Positions 1 through 10,828 of a DNA stretch of 64,000 bases are shown piece by piece. The notes beneath the pieces were generated by a model. It worked only from the letters and a program-made list of their open reading frames with translations. It was not told the DNA's origin and did not search any database. Origin of the DNA: Panax quinquefolius (taxonomy: Eukaryota > Streptophyta > Magnoliopsida > Apiales > Araliaceae); the NCBI GenBank assembly GCA_020205615.1, contig CM035151.1, positions 19,247,326-19,311,325 on the forward strand. The letters run 5' to 3'. A program made the translations under genes and the position numbers. Position 1 is the stretch's first letter. Each line of letters starts with the position of its first letter.

Positions 1-442
1 TATGATCTCTTTCTGTCTATCTCTACATAATATATATATATATATATGTGTGGAGGTTGATCTCACTATATATGTTGCTTAATTCTTGCAGAAGGTATGC
101 TAAGATTTTGTGGGTATGGAAGGTATACAGTATACTATGTACCGTTAATTTTAAATCTAGCTATATTAATGGAATTACTAGCTAGTAGAATTTGTGAAAA
201 TTTATGAGACTCGTCATAGTGGGATGTAATGTAAGAAGTGGTACGTAGTAGTAGTAACGGAAGTTGTAGTCTATGTAGAAGTTTCAGTAAATAAAATCTA
301 CGGGAACTTTTATTGTTATTCATAGATTTGCATGTCATGTTCCTTTTCTTTGTGTACTTACATTTCAAGGGTATTAATTGGCCAATCAATGATATGGTAG
401 CGCTTTCAAAAAAAAATAATTATATGGTAGCTTTATGAAAGC

Positions 443-445
<3 letters not shown>

Positions 446-485
<40 letters not shown>
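446..485. repeat. (TA)n microsatellite
   Basis: About 20 uninterrupted TA dinucleotides are seen directly. Its length is likely to be polymorphic. Confidence 0.9.
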
Positions 486-488
<3 letters not shown>

Positions 489-1173
489 CTTGTCTAGCAC
501 TACGTACATATAATACATGGTATATATTGCAGCAAAATGGTGACAAGTTCTTCTAGTTTTCCTCTTTTGTTAACAAACTTTGCTTTAAAATGCTCATTTT
601 GTAGGTACCATGCATCTTAACTAATGTTGCAAGAATTTTTAACTCTCTTTCTGCATGTATATGATCTATTTGTCCACATTTTAGGTTTACAAATAATGGA
701 CCTAGACAAAGACTAATAGTGACCTTATTAGTTATATATACAAGTTCTGTAGGAACAGCAAAAGGAGAGGGATCACAGTGTGAAAAAAGCTCATTAAGTT
801 TCATATTAATTCAGTTCCTGTTTCTCTCACACTCCTCTTGAATGGTGTAAGGCCCCATTTATTAATTATAAACTATATGCAAATTTATCACCCATCACTC
901 TGCCTTAGTTTGCATCTCACTTTTAGATGTTGCCCAAATTAATAGAGAAATTAAATAGCATTGAGCAAATGAAGTACAGTCAAAATCGTTATTTGAACAA
1001 TGAAATCTAGAATGTTAGGTGTTCATATGCATTAAAATGACTATATATCTAAGTTGATCCACATTTAGAAAGGAAACTAACCCTAATTAGCTGTATATAT
1101 AACTACATTGTTAGGTAAAAATATATATTACACATTATAGCTGGTTATGAAACAAGGAAATATATCTATGTCC

Positions 1174-1183
1174 TATATATATG

Positions 1184-1218
<35 letters not shown>

Positions 1219-1219
1219 G
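1174..1219. repeat. (TA)n microsatellite, interrupted
   Basis: TA runs are broken by TG steps every 14-20 bp. This is a simple sequence repeat with no other visible function. Confidence 0.85.
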
Positions 1220-1603
1220 TTAATTATTCATATTACGGGAAACACCCAAAAATTAATGGTTTATAATTGTTTAAAATGCATTAATTAAACAAATAAATCT
1301 CTGATGTTGCCATGATTGGTTCATGCTGATTCATACCATTTTTAGTATGTGTGATAGTCTTGTTTTAAAAGCAGCTTCATTTTTCATCTTTGTCCATAAG
1401 CTTCAGCAGGAAAGCTCTCTTCTCGAAAATGATGTTTGTTGTTTCTTTCTTATTTATTTATGGAATTGGGAAATAATTTGCATAGCTAGGACCTATAGAA
1501 AGCTTATCAACCACTACATAATGAAGGATCTATTCCGATTACCACTAATTATTTTTAAGTATTTTTTTAGTAGGGTTAGATATTGGATCAAGACCTTTTT
1601 TTT

Positions 1604-1825
1604 AGGGTTAAGTTCAGATAACTACCTGGGGTTTGAGCGGTTTTTCACTTAATCACCTGTAATCAATAAAGCTACATTTAAACACCCGACTTTTTGAGGT
1701 AAAGTGAAAACGTCACTTTTTCCGTCTAAATTAACTGTGCGTGTAAGTCAAACGCCAAAAGCGCGTGAGAAAAAAGTATAACAGTCAAAAAGACAGTTAA
1801 ATATCCGAATTACCCTTCATCTTCC
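1604..1825 (+). repeat. Left terminal inverted repeat
   Basis: It pairs with the right end (3263-3426 reversed). Relative to the right arm it has an extra stretch of roughly 60 bp between TAAATTAACTGTG and TTACCCTTCATC. Confidence 0.8.
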
Positions 1826-1939
1826 TCAAACCTCATTCCTCTCTCTCATTTCTCACTCCATGCGTACAAATCCTCTCATGGCTACCCCCAAAATCTCTGC
1901 TCCCATTCAGGTGCGTATCCAAATTATGGTGCTCTCTAA

Positions 1940-2199
1940 TTTGATGATTCCCACCATCATTATGCTTCATCTTCTTCTGCTTCTATACATCTATTCCTCA
2001 ATCGTAAAGAGGAGCTTCTCGGTTCTTCGTCTCAAGAGACTCTTCAATCCTTTGTGTCATCTCGGGTGACCTTGTTTTCTTCTCTATGAATCCAAATTCA
2101 TTTTTCACAAAGCCTAAAGACTCCGATTCAACGCCTTTCAAATACCCATATCGTAACAACCTCGGAATTCCCAAGGAGCCCAACCCTAGACTCGGATAG
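1940..2199 (+). pseudogene. Captured gene fragment, unrecognised
   Basis: This block inside the Pack-MULE is less AT-rich than its surroundings. An open frame runs from 1940 to a stop at 2087, with a Ser-rich start (YASSSSAS) followed by LNRKEELLGSSSQETL. An overlapping frame from an ATG at 2086 gives 37 residues (MNPNSFFTKPKDSDS...) to a stop at 2197-2199. Just upstream, 1861-1910 reads like a gene start (MATPKISAPIQ) followed by GTGCGT, a possible splice donor. I do not recognise the parent gene. The fragment is probably an exon picked up from a host locus; the frame change near 2086 suggests it no longer encodes a protein. Confidence 0.45.
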
Positions 2200-2598
2200 C
2201 CAAATTTGTACCCGTAAATAGGATATTTTGAATTTTAATTCCCAAATTTGTACCCGATGAGGAGCTCATACTGCTTTTTATACTAGTACTAGTACTAATT
2301 TTTCATTCATTAAATGTTATTTTTTCTTTTTTTGTTTAACAGAGAATGGGTAATTTCAAGAATATTTCATAAGAAGAAGATACATATATCCGGATTAGTG
2401 AGACTTGGGAATTGTCGTGACGTATTGAAGCCTTCTAATCTTTTTCCTTTGTTAGATATATCCTCAAGCACAACAATGGTGGCGAGAGACCTCTCACGCG
2501 ACTCCGCTTCTCCTAACAAATGTAATACTCTCATACGACACCTTCTCCGAGCCATCCGTGTGTTGTTCTTTTGGTGAAATTGGGGAAATTTTGCAATA

Positions 2599-2804
2599 TT
2601 TTGGAAGAACTGCAAGATGTTGTTTGGCAAGGCTTGGGATATGGGTCGATCCGACCAAGTGAAAGATTTTGTTTTCTGCGAAAATGGGATTGGCTTTGGT
2701 GCTCATATCTTTGTTGATTTTCTTCAAGGAGCCCATTGAAGAGCTTAGTGAATACTCTGTTTGGGCTATACTTACGGTTGTTGTTGTGTTTGAATTCAGT
2801 ATCG
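2599..2804 (+). pseudogene. Captured ALMT (malate transporter) exon fragment
   Basis: The translation reads GKAWDMGRSDQ, then after a frame change [38 protein letters not shown]. This is the start of the membrane domain of plant ALMT anion channels, where the first two transmembrane helices carry the highly conserved WA(I/V)(L/M)TVVVVFE motif. ALMT proteins are vacuolar or plasma-membrane channels for malate and other anions. The reading frame shifts near 2666, consistent with loss of about 2 nt before the conserved K-M-G. At 2805 a GTATGT donor follows FSI-G, where an exon would end, and the AT-rich sequence after it looks like captured intron. Only about 70 residues of a protein of roughly 450-600 are present, so this is a fragment and not a working channel. 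The family assignment is confident. Confidence 0.8.
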
Positions 2805-3262
2805 GTATGTGTAACAATACTCTTGTTTCCTACCTTGTTAGTTTTTACATTCCAAGCTTAATCAATTGTTATTGCTATGCTCATGATAATTTTGATTTGA
2901 ATATATTGCCTGCAATTGAGTTAACCTCGAGATTTTGTCTCTTTATTTGACTCTGATTTCAATTTCTCCAGTTTTGGATTCCAACTTGTTGAATGATTTC
3001 AATTTCTCTGTTTTAGTCAATGGTTATATTCTTCGATTACAAATATATCATGTTTCTATTATATATTATATAGAAGTTCAAATCTCCATGGAAATTGCCG
3101 CAATTGCTTTTCAAGTTTCCCCCAATTCAATTGTTAACTGTATTTTTCTTATAATATGCTTGAATTGAATTTGGAATGGAGGAGATAAGAGAGCCTATTT
3201 TTTTTTCTTTTCTTTGGGTCGAATGAAAGGGAGCACCGGAACAGGGGCTCTGTTTGTGAAAT

Positions 3263-3426
3263 TGAAGGGTAAATAAGTCATTAGCCAACTCACTGTTAAT
3301 TTAAACGTAAAAAGTGACGTTTTCAATTCACCTCAAAAAATCAAGTGTTTAAATGTAACTTTACTGACTACAAATGATTAAATGAAAAACCGTCCAAACC
3401 CCATATAATCATCTGAACTTAACCCT
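3263..3426 (-). repeat. Right terminal inverted repeat
   Basis: The reverse complement begins AGGGTTAAGTTCAGATGA and follows the left arm through AAAACGTCACTTTTT to TTACCCTTCA. Substitutions are scattered, so the insertion is not very recent. Confidence 0.8.
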
Positions 3427-3669
3427 TTTTTTTTATTGAACGAAGGGGCCTATTCTGGATAAAGAACCAGTAAAATAAACAAAACATTATTTTCCCAAGG
3501 AAATGTTTTCGTTTACAGTGGACTTCGTGTACCCGTCAATAATTACTTGCTTTTTGAACACGAGAAAAAGTGATTGATTAGTTAATTGATCAATTTCCTA
3601 TAAAGTTAAGTTTGTAGTAATCGAATTCAAGAAAAGGGTATTCATATTTGCTTAATTGAGTCCTTAATT

Positions 3670-3995
3670 CTACGGCGACATTAAGTACCGACATCTCTAG
3701 CAATATTTTTTTTTGATTTTTTTTTTTGTAGTATTTCTTAAAAAATGTATAATATTTATTTCAACTGAAATTTTTATAAAAAACAGTGTTTTAGGTATAA
3801 TTTAGATACATACAAGAAACAGAATTTGTACAGACTGTACAACTCTATTTCTTATATGTATCCAAATTACATCTAAATCACTATTTTTTATAAAAATTTC
3901 AGTTAGAATAAATACTATATATTTTTTTAAGAGGTAATACAAAATAAAAATAAAAATATGTCAGCTAGAAATGTCCCTACTTCAATGTCCTCTAG
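3670..3995. mobile_element. 326-bp fold-back MITE
   Basis: Nearly the whole element is an inverted repeat. The left arm (starting CTACGGCGACATTAAG) pairs with the right arm (reverse complement CTAGAGGACATTGAAG), and the pairing continues inward through TTTTGTAGTATT, AACTGAAATTTTTATAAAA and TAGATACATA to a small loop near 3830-3842. The flanks are AATT on both sides (3666-3669 and 3996-3999), a candidate 4-bp target duplication. There is no coding capacity. The family is unknown. A transcript crossing it would fold into a long hairpin, so it could feed small-RNA production. Confidence 0.75.
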
Positions 3996-4607
3996 AATTA
4001 TTGTTGCTTAATTATGATCATGTTGCTTGATATTGTTTGCCTAGGCCCTAGCTATCCGGCTATCCCTAATATTGTTCTGTCTAAATATTTCTTTTTTCCC
4101 TTTACATTTTCTGATCAGTCAAATGAACTTTTTGGGACTAGTCCCATTTTATTTGATAAATTTTACTAGTGAATAAATAGAGAGTATTATTTGAATTTTT
4201 GATATTTTTATATGTTTCTTTTTTATGTAAATGTAAAATTTATTTTTTTCTGATACGAGAGAGAATTATATAAAAATATTAAAAATATACATATAAAAAT
4301 ATCAATTTCTTAAATCATAAAACTTAGTGAGGTTTAATCCCCTTCCCCCTCCTCTTCAAAATTGAGTAAATAGACGACTAAGAGGCTTTGGTCAGGGTTT
4401 AACTGGTAATAGGTGATGTACGTAGTCCACCAAGTAAATATATATTTAATTAGTCTCAGGATTTGATTTGAAACTTCCTATTTTAAACATCGTCTCCCAA
4501 TCTCTAAAATGGCCTTAGCTTAGCTTTACTGAAAACTTGATGATAAAACAGCAGTATTTTTATGTAAATTTCTTCACCCTTGTTTTGCTCAACCTGTCAA
4601 AAATTCT

Positions 4608-4610
<3 letters not shown>

Positions 4611-4665
<55 letters not shown>
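4611..4665. repeat. (AT)n(AG)n compound microsatellite
   Basis: Fifteen AT units are followed directly by about twelve AG units. Confidence 0.9.
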
Positions 4666-4673
4666 AAGAAAAG

Positions 4674-4768
4674 AAACCATGTTATATACTCCATACTACG
4701 TACCTACTGATGGGAGAAAGACATCAAAGAAACCGTGTTATATATCATATACTACGTACCTACTGATG
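4674..4768 (+). repeat. Two-copy tandem duplication
   Basis: A block of about 39 bp ending TACTACGTACCTACTGATG occurs at 4674-4712 and again at 4730-4768 with a few differences. This is a small local duplication with no visible gene. Confidence 0.7.
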
Positions 4769-6895
4769 ATTAGTTTATATATAAACTCAATCGATACCGA
4801 ATTATAATATCGAGATTATTAATTTTAAAATTAAATAATTATATTTACATATTTATTTGTTATGAGATTATTTATAGAATAATTTAAAATAATATCATGT
4901 TATATTTATTTTGTTCATAATTTTTTTAAAGGATTGAATAAAAATTTATCGTTTGAACTATCATACACTTACTACTAATAACAAAGATATCATTTTCGCA
5001 TTAGTTTAATTATAGATAGATAGGATAAGATACATCGGTCTTTTTAAATAAAGTTAAAGGCTAATTTTATCCACAGATTTTTAGTCCTAAATGGTAGGGA
5101 TTATAATACCCAGTTGAACATAGTATTAAATAGTCCCTCTTTCAAGTCATTTTATTATCCCGGAACAAATAGTTTCAAGTCTATTTTTTAAAACAAACAA
5201 GAAACTTGAGATTAATTGTGACGCCCCCAAAATTTGGTATACGTCACCCATCTTGGGTCGCCACTTACATGGTACATAAATTCAAATACAAACTTAATTA
5301 TACATCCGTCGGTGTAACATACGACAATACATAAACCGAGAGTTCTAATAGGAATATTGTCATTTAGACAATATCCATACTCAAGGAGTCCTCAATACAT
5401 TTATCATCACACTTTATTTAATGTAATAATGAGGACTACTTAATGCTATCTTCTAATTCATCACTCTTTTTTCCGACTCGTCCCAAATTTATATTCTCAT
5501 TTCAAGAAGAGAACGAAAGAAAGAAAGGGTGAAATTCAATCTAGCCCAAAGAAGAAATATTATAACTAAGATAATGCGAGAATAAATTATCAATAGTCTT
5601 CAACAATGTTAAACCGATAAAATACAATAGACAAATGAATTTAATCTGCAGCGGAATATGCGATCCATTAAAAGAGTCAAGTAGAAAATAAAGTCTACTA
5701 TCTTTTAGGTTTTAAAAGGTTTTCATCAATTTTATCACTAAGACTCGGTTTAATGAATAAACCACAATATCTAATCATCCCCTGCACTACGGTCAAGGAT
5801 TTTCATCAAATTATCAATAGTCATGACTATACCGAATCACCCCGGTCATAATCATACCAAAACTATCCATCATCGCATTACAGCCACCGAGGACTTTTGT
5901 CACATCATTTATATCAAGCCATGATTATACTTAATGATCCCCGGTCATAATCATACTAAGTTCATCTATCTTGCGTAAAGCCAAAAGATAAAGATAATAT
6001 AACATGAGGATGATGACAATGACATAATAATTCAATAAAACAAGTTCGCGAATTAATTTATTGGGAACTAATAACGTCCCAAATTGTCAACACGATCTTT
6101 TTTTGTAGAGTAAAATTCAAGAATGCTCGAAAAAATATTTTCATTAAAAATCTTTGGATGAAGCGCTTGAAATATCGAGGATATTCCACTAAATTCATGG
6201 AGTATAAAGTCAAAATTTTAACCAACCGAGTATAATAGCGAATGAAATAACAAAAGAAATCACCATGCATAAATGCGATTTACTTGATAAACAGGTTATT
6301 CAATGAATAATAAATACGAGAATAATAAAATCGGAACCAGTCCTCGGTGTAAAACACATGATGTGATATTCCAATAGAATAATAAAGATGAGAATAATAA
6401 AGATTTTAACCCGTGTCCCATAAAAGCCTGATATGGATATTCCAATAGAATAATAAAGACAGTAATAAAGAGGCGGAACCGTGTCCTGGGTAGTAAAGCA
6501 TGATGCGAGGATGTTCCAACGGAATAATAAAATAATAGAAGAATGTCACCAAGTATAGGGGATTCCGCATATACAGGTTATTCCAACAGAATAAATAAGA
6601 ATGGAATAATATAAGGATTTCACCGAGTATAGGGTATTCCGCATATACAGGTCATGTATAGGGTATGCCACTTTTACAGGTTATTCCAACAGAATAATAA
6701 AGAATGGAATAATGAAGTTCTCTTCATGAATAAAAATAACACCCCCTTACGAGTACAACAAATAATATTCCCTACCTTAGAAGAAATTTGAATATTGGAA
6801 AAGTGAAGTAAGAAAATACTTTTCTTCTTTCTCTATAGTTTCTCTCTCTAGAGTTTTTCGTGAATTCGTAAAAAATAATGAAGGAATGAGTTTTC

Positions 6896-6903
6896 TATTT
6901 ATA
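6896..6903 (-). promoter_or_regulatory. LTR TATA box
   Basis: TATAAATA, inside CTATAAATAG, lies about 980 nt into the LTR in the sense direction. The same box sits in the same context in every LTR of this window that covers the position. Confidence 0.65.
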
Positions 6904-6984
6904 GAAAAAAGCGAGGGTGGCTCTTGGTCTTAACGAAGGTTCAAATGACTCTTGGTAATATTGAAGAGACAACTACTATTTGCA

Positions 6985-7195
6985 TGAAGGGGTAATTACT
7001 ATTGATGAAGGTAATTACTATTCACAAAAGTAATTACTATTCACAAAGGTAATTACTATCGACGAAGGTAAATACTATCGATTTAATGTAAATACTATTG
7101 ACGAAGGTAATTATTATTCACAAAGGTAATTACTATTCACAAAGGTAATTACTATTGAAGGTAAATACTATTGATGAAGGTAATTACTATTGTGA
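6985..7195 (-). repeat. LTR U3 minisatellite
   Basis: About ten imperfect units of roughly 20 bp are built on GGTAATTACTATT followed by CACAAA or GACGAA (plus strand). Copy number differs between LTRs: the equivalent array at 10046-10140 in the nested solo LTR is about half as long. Confidence 0.85.
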
Positions 7196-7886
7196 AGGGA
7201 CTCTTAGATGATGACATATGGGCCCCCCATAAAATAATCAAACTTACCACAAACGTCTCATAATGTACTTTCTTTATATACATCAAGGATTAAATAAATA
7301 TTACCACAAATCATTTTATTTTTAATCAACACATATTTAATCTTTCAACAATTATTAATCATTTATAACTTGTCGTCTCAATTAATAATTTAATACTATA
7401 ACATATTATACGATGATGATCTTGTGACAATAATTGAATCAATAATATAAGAGATATGATCAAGAATTCTTTGTAGTGATAATTGAAAGCGTAGGTGAGT
7501 GACTTCTCACGTAAGCATCAATAATCAATATCGTGTCTTACTATCAACTACGCCAGACATCTTGTACTTTTACTACCGGGTAGTTCAATGGTTTTTTGCA
7601 GATAACACCTCCTCCGCCGTTATTTTTATAGAAAATAATTTTGTCGCTTTCTAACTACGACAATACTTCCGTTATAGGGGTCCACTATGATTGAGTAGTC
7701 GTACGAATATTCCCTGACAAAAAGAATATTCCCACCAAACGAATATTTTATAACAACTTGCTTACTTTTGCAAAATTTATAAATATTACCCACAACTATA
7801 ACATTATATCAAATTTATTCCATAATATTCAAAAATAATATTTATAAAAAAATTCATCTTTATTTATAAAAGTTTGATTCGTCATA

Positions 7887-7900
7887 ACTCCCCCTTCTTA
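7887..7900 (-). other. Polypurine tract and 3' internal edge
   Basis: On the minus strand AAGAAGGGGGAG abuts the LTR start. About 75 bp further in match the integrase-end region of the unit at 36784 (shared TGAAATTT, CCCTCGAAATTAGGGT, GAGGTGAGGATACC), then the similarity stops near 7975. Confidence 0.7.
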
Positions 7901-7974
7901 TGAAATTTAAGCCCTCGAAATTAGGGTGCGTGACTGATATGATAAAGAGGTGAGGATACCTTGAATACCTTTAT

Positions 7975-8386
7975 CGTTAAAAATATTAAATTCATCTTCG
8001 CAATCCTACCAAAGATATTCATTAACAATTCATCTTTGCACTTACTCTGCCAAAGATATACAATTCAGAAAACCAATAATCTTTGAGACGCAGACTTAAT
8101 AGTATCACGACCACGAATTATCCATTGCACTATCTTTGGTCAAGGATATTCGTGTTTTCAATTACGATCATGATTATACCGAATAATCCTTGGTCATAAT
8201 CATACCAAGTCTATCAATGCACTACGGCCAAAGATGACTTTTACTACATCCATGAATTAATATTTCATTCACGAGACTCAACCAATAATTAATCCATATC
8301 ATCGAATCATCCCTGCACTACAGGCCAAGTGTATTCATTAGTATCACGACCACAAATTATCCATGCACTACGGCCAAAGATAATCG
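7975..8386 (-). repeat. LTR-like fragment inside the element (left part)
   Basis: The sequence carries R-U5-type words of the LTRs, for example AGTATCACGACCAC, ATCATGATTATACCGAATA and GCACTACGGCCAAAGAT. It replaces pol at this position. It continues at 10829 after the nested solo LTR, as the matching TSD and shared flank context show. Confidence 0.7.
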
Positions 8387-10823
8387 TGTGACGCCCCCAA
8401 AATTAGGTATACATCACCCATCTTGGGTCGCCACTTACATGGTACAGAATTTAAATACAACTTAATACATAAACTGTGAGTTTAAATACAAATATCGTCT
8501 ACTAGATATTATACAAACTCAAAAAGGAGTCCTCATTACAATTATTATCACACTATTTCACAGAATAGTGAGGACTACTAATGCTATCTTCAGGACCATC
8601 ACTCGTTTCCCCGACTCGTCCCAGCTATATTCTCATTTCAAGAGAAAAAAGTGAAAGAAGGGTGAGCTCAACTAGCCCAAAGAAGAAATATTATGACTAA
8701 GATAATGCGTAATAAATTATCAATAGTCTTCAACAATGTTAAACCGATAAAATACAATAGACAACCGGTTTAATCTGCGCTGAATATCTGAATCCATTAA
8801 AAGAGTCAAATAGAAAATAAAGTCTACTATCTTTTAAGTTTTAAAAGGTTTTTCATCATTTATTATAGGCGAGACTCAAATTTTAATAAATATTCCACAT
8901 CATCGAATCACCCCTCGCATTACTGACCAGGATATTCTTTAGTATCACGACCACAATTATTCATGCACTACGGGCCAAGAATATTTGTGTATTCATTAAT
9001 GGTCATGATCATGCCAACAACTCGTCCACCAATGCACTACTACGACCATCGAGGATTTTTGTCATATCATTTGTAACATTACTTGGTCATGATTACAATC
9101 GAATAGTCTCGGTCATAATCATACCAAGTCCATCTATGCACTACAGGTGCCACGTATGACTTTCAACATAATATAAACATGAGGATGATGACAATGATAT
9201 AAGAATTCAATAAAACAAGTTCAAGAATTATTTTATCCAGAATTATTAACGTCCAAATTATCAACATGATATCGTTTTGTAGAGTAAAATTCAAGAATGA
9301 TCAAGAATATTTCCATGAAAAGATCTTTGGATGAAACGCAAATATCGAGGATATTCCACTAATTTCATGGAGTATAGAAGTCAAAGTTTTAACCAACTAG
9401 GTATAATAAAGAATGGAATAACAAAAGAAATCACCATGCATGCGATAGCCCTTGCGCATGCAGTGTTATTCCAACGAATAATAAATAACGGAACCAGTCC
9501 CAACTTAAAACGCATACCATGCATGTGATGTTCCAATGTATAATAATAAAGATTTTACCCGGTCCTGTAAAACACATGCATGACAGGATGTTCCAATGAA
9601 TAATAGAAGAATGTCACCAAGAATAGGGTAAATCACGTATCAAAGTTATTCCAACGAAATAATAAGCAATGGAATAACAACAGTTCTCTTCATGAATAAG
9701 AAAGAATAACACCCCTTACTTTTGGTAGGAGATTGAATCTTTATGAAGTGTAGTAACAAAATACTCTTCTTCTTTCTCTCTTATTCTCTATATACTTTCT
9801 TTCTCTATAGCTTGAATGAATTAAGTGAAAAATAATGAAGCACTAGGCCTCTATTTATAGAAGATTTCTAGCTTAAGACCGCCATGTGAAAAGGCAAGTG
9901 GCTTGACGATGATGATGTGAAAAGAAAAGTGGTTCGACGCATTGTAATGTAAAACGACAAGTGGTTCGACGCTCAGTAATGTGAAACGACAAGTGGTTTG
10001 ACGCTCAGTAATGTGAAACGGCAAGTGGTTTGACGTCTGTAAAAGGTAATTACTATTGACGAAGGTAATTACTATTCACAAGGGTAATTACTATCGATTT
10101 AAGGTAAATACTATCGATTGTGAAGGTAATTACTATCGACGAAGAGACTCTTAGATGATGACATATGGGCCCCCCATAAAATAATCAAACTTACCACAAA
10201 CGCCTCATATAATGACTCTTTATATACATTAAGGATTGAATAAATATTACCACAAATCATTTTATTTTTAATCAACACATTTTTAATCTTTCAACAATTA
10301 TTAATCATTTATAACTTGTCGCCTCAACATATAATATAACATATTATACGTATGATACTGTGACAATAATTGAATCAATAATATAAGAGATATGATGCAA
10401 AGAATTATCGTAGCGAATAATTGAAGCATAATTGTAGTGACTTCTCACGTAAGCATCAATAATCAATACTGCGCTGCTACTTATGCAACCACGCGTATTC
10501 ATCGTACTTTTTACCACCGGGTAGTTCAACAGCTTTTAACGGTAACACCTCCGCCATTATTTTTATAAAAAATTTTTTATCGTTTTTTCAATCCGACAAT
10601 AATTACATTGTGGGGTCCACCAATGATTGAGCCATTGTATTTAATATTCCTAACAAAAAAGAATATTCCCCGACCAAACGAATATTTTATAACAACTTGA
10701 ATACTTTGTAAAATTTATAAATATTACCCACAACTATAACATTATATCAAATTTATTCCATAATATTCAAAAATAATATTTATAGAAAAATTCATCTTTA
10801 TTTATAAAAGTTGGGGTCTTACA
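8387..10823 (-). mobile_element. Nested solo LTR, family A, TSD AATCG
   Basis: It begins TGTGACGCCCCCAAAATT and ends GTTGGGGTCTTACA. It is flanked by AATCG at 8382-8386 and AATCG at 10824-10828. There is no internal region, so this is a solo LTR (2437 bp) left by recombination between the two LTRs of a former full element. Its sequence type (TCTACTAGATATTATAC, AGAATTTAAATAC) is that of the unit at 33096-42963, not that of its host element, so it belongs to a different and probably younger subfamily. A TATAAATA box lies at 9852-9859 and the U3 minisatellite at about 10046-10140. Confidence 0.93.
9852..9859 (-). promoter_or_regulatory. LTR TATA box
   Basis: TATAAATA in the same context as in the other family-A LTRs; it is retained in the solo LTR. 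Confidence 0.6.
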
Positions 10824-10828
10824 AATCG

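Larger units (their letters stand above)
1..1595. other. AT-rich non-coding stretch
   Basis: I recognise no gene here. The frames are short and broken, with no codon pattern or known motif. Two pure TA microsatellites lie inside it. A pyrimidine-rich TTCTTGCAG near position 85-95 resembles a splice acceptor, so the 3' end of a gene lying to the left is possible, but nothing coding can be followed from it. Confidence 0.5.
1604..3426 (+). mobile_element. Pack-MULE-like element with long TIRs
   Basis: The element is 1823 bp long and bounded by terminal inverted repeats that begin AGGGTTAAGTTCAGAT and can be followed for about 140 bp, then again at a shared TTACCCTTCA word. Shared landmarks in both arms include GGTTTTTCA, TAAACAC, TTTTTTGAGGT, AAAACGTCAC and TAAATTAAC. 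Both ends sit against runs of eight T (1596-1603 and 3427-3434), which would fit an 8-9 bp target duplication inside a poly-T tract, although a homopolymer cannot prove it. Long TIRs and an 8-9 bp duplication fit the Mutator superfamily. There is no transposase, so the element is non-autonomous. The interior carries fragments of host genes, which is the defining trait of Pack-MULEs. The superfamily call is an inference from TIR length and content. Confidence 0.8.
3996..5211. other. AT-rich non-coding stretch
   Basis: Apart from the microsatellite and small duplication listed separately, I see no gene, RNA gene or element ends here. Confidence 0.5.
5217..7886 (-). repeat. 3' LTR, family A
   Basis: The plus strand starts TGTGACGCCCCCAAAATT and ends near TTCGTCATA, a diverged form of the family end GGGGTCTTACA. 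Length is 2670 bp. Going in the sense direction from 7886, the LTR contains a conserved U3 block, a minisatellite of TAATTACC units, a TATA box, and then a long R-U5 part with irregular repeats built on TTATTCCAA and AATAATAAAGA. Confidence 0.85.

Noticed and set aside
1860..2069. A 69-codon plus-strand frame with a hydrophobic centre, as a membrane peptide
   Set aside because: It crosses a likely splice donor after PIQ, and another frame of the same DNA reads as normal coding sequence; the hydrophobic stretch is a frame artefact.
2367..2817. Two minus-strand frames of 87 and 107 codons over the ALMT region
   Set aside because: They are antisense to a clear ALMT match on the plus strand.
6985..7195. 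CRISPR-like array
   Set aside because: The units are contiguous without unique spacers, the sequence is plant nuclear DNA and the array sits in an LTR; it is a minisatellite.
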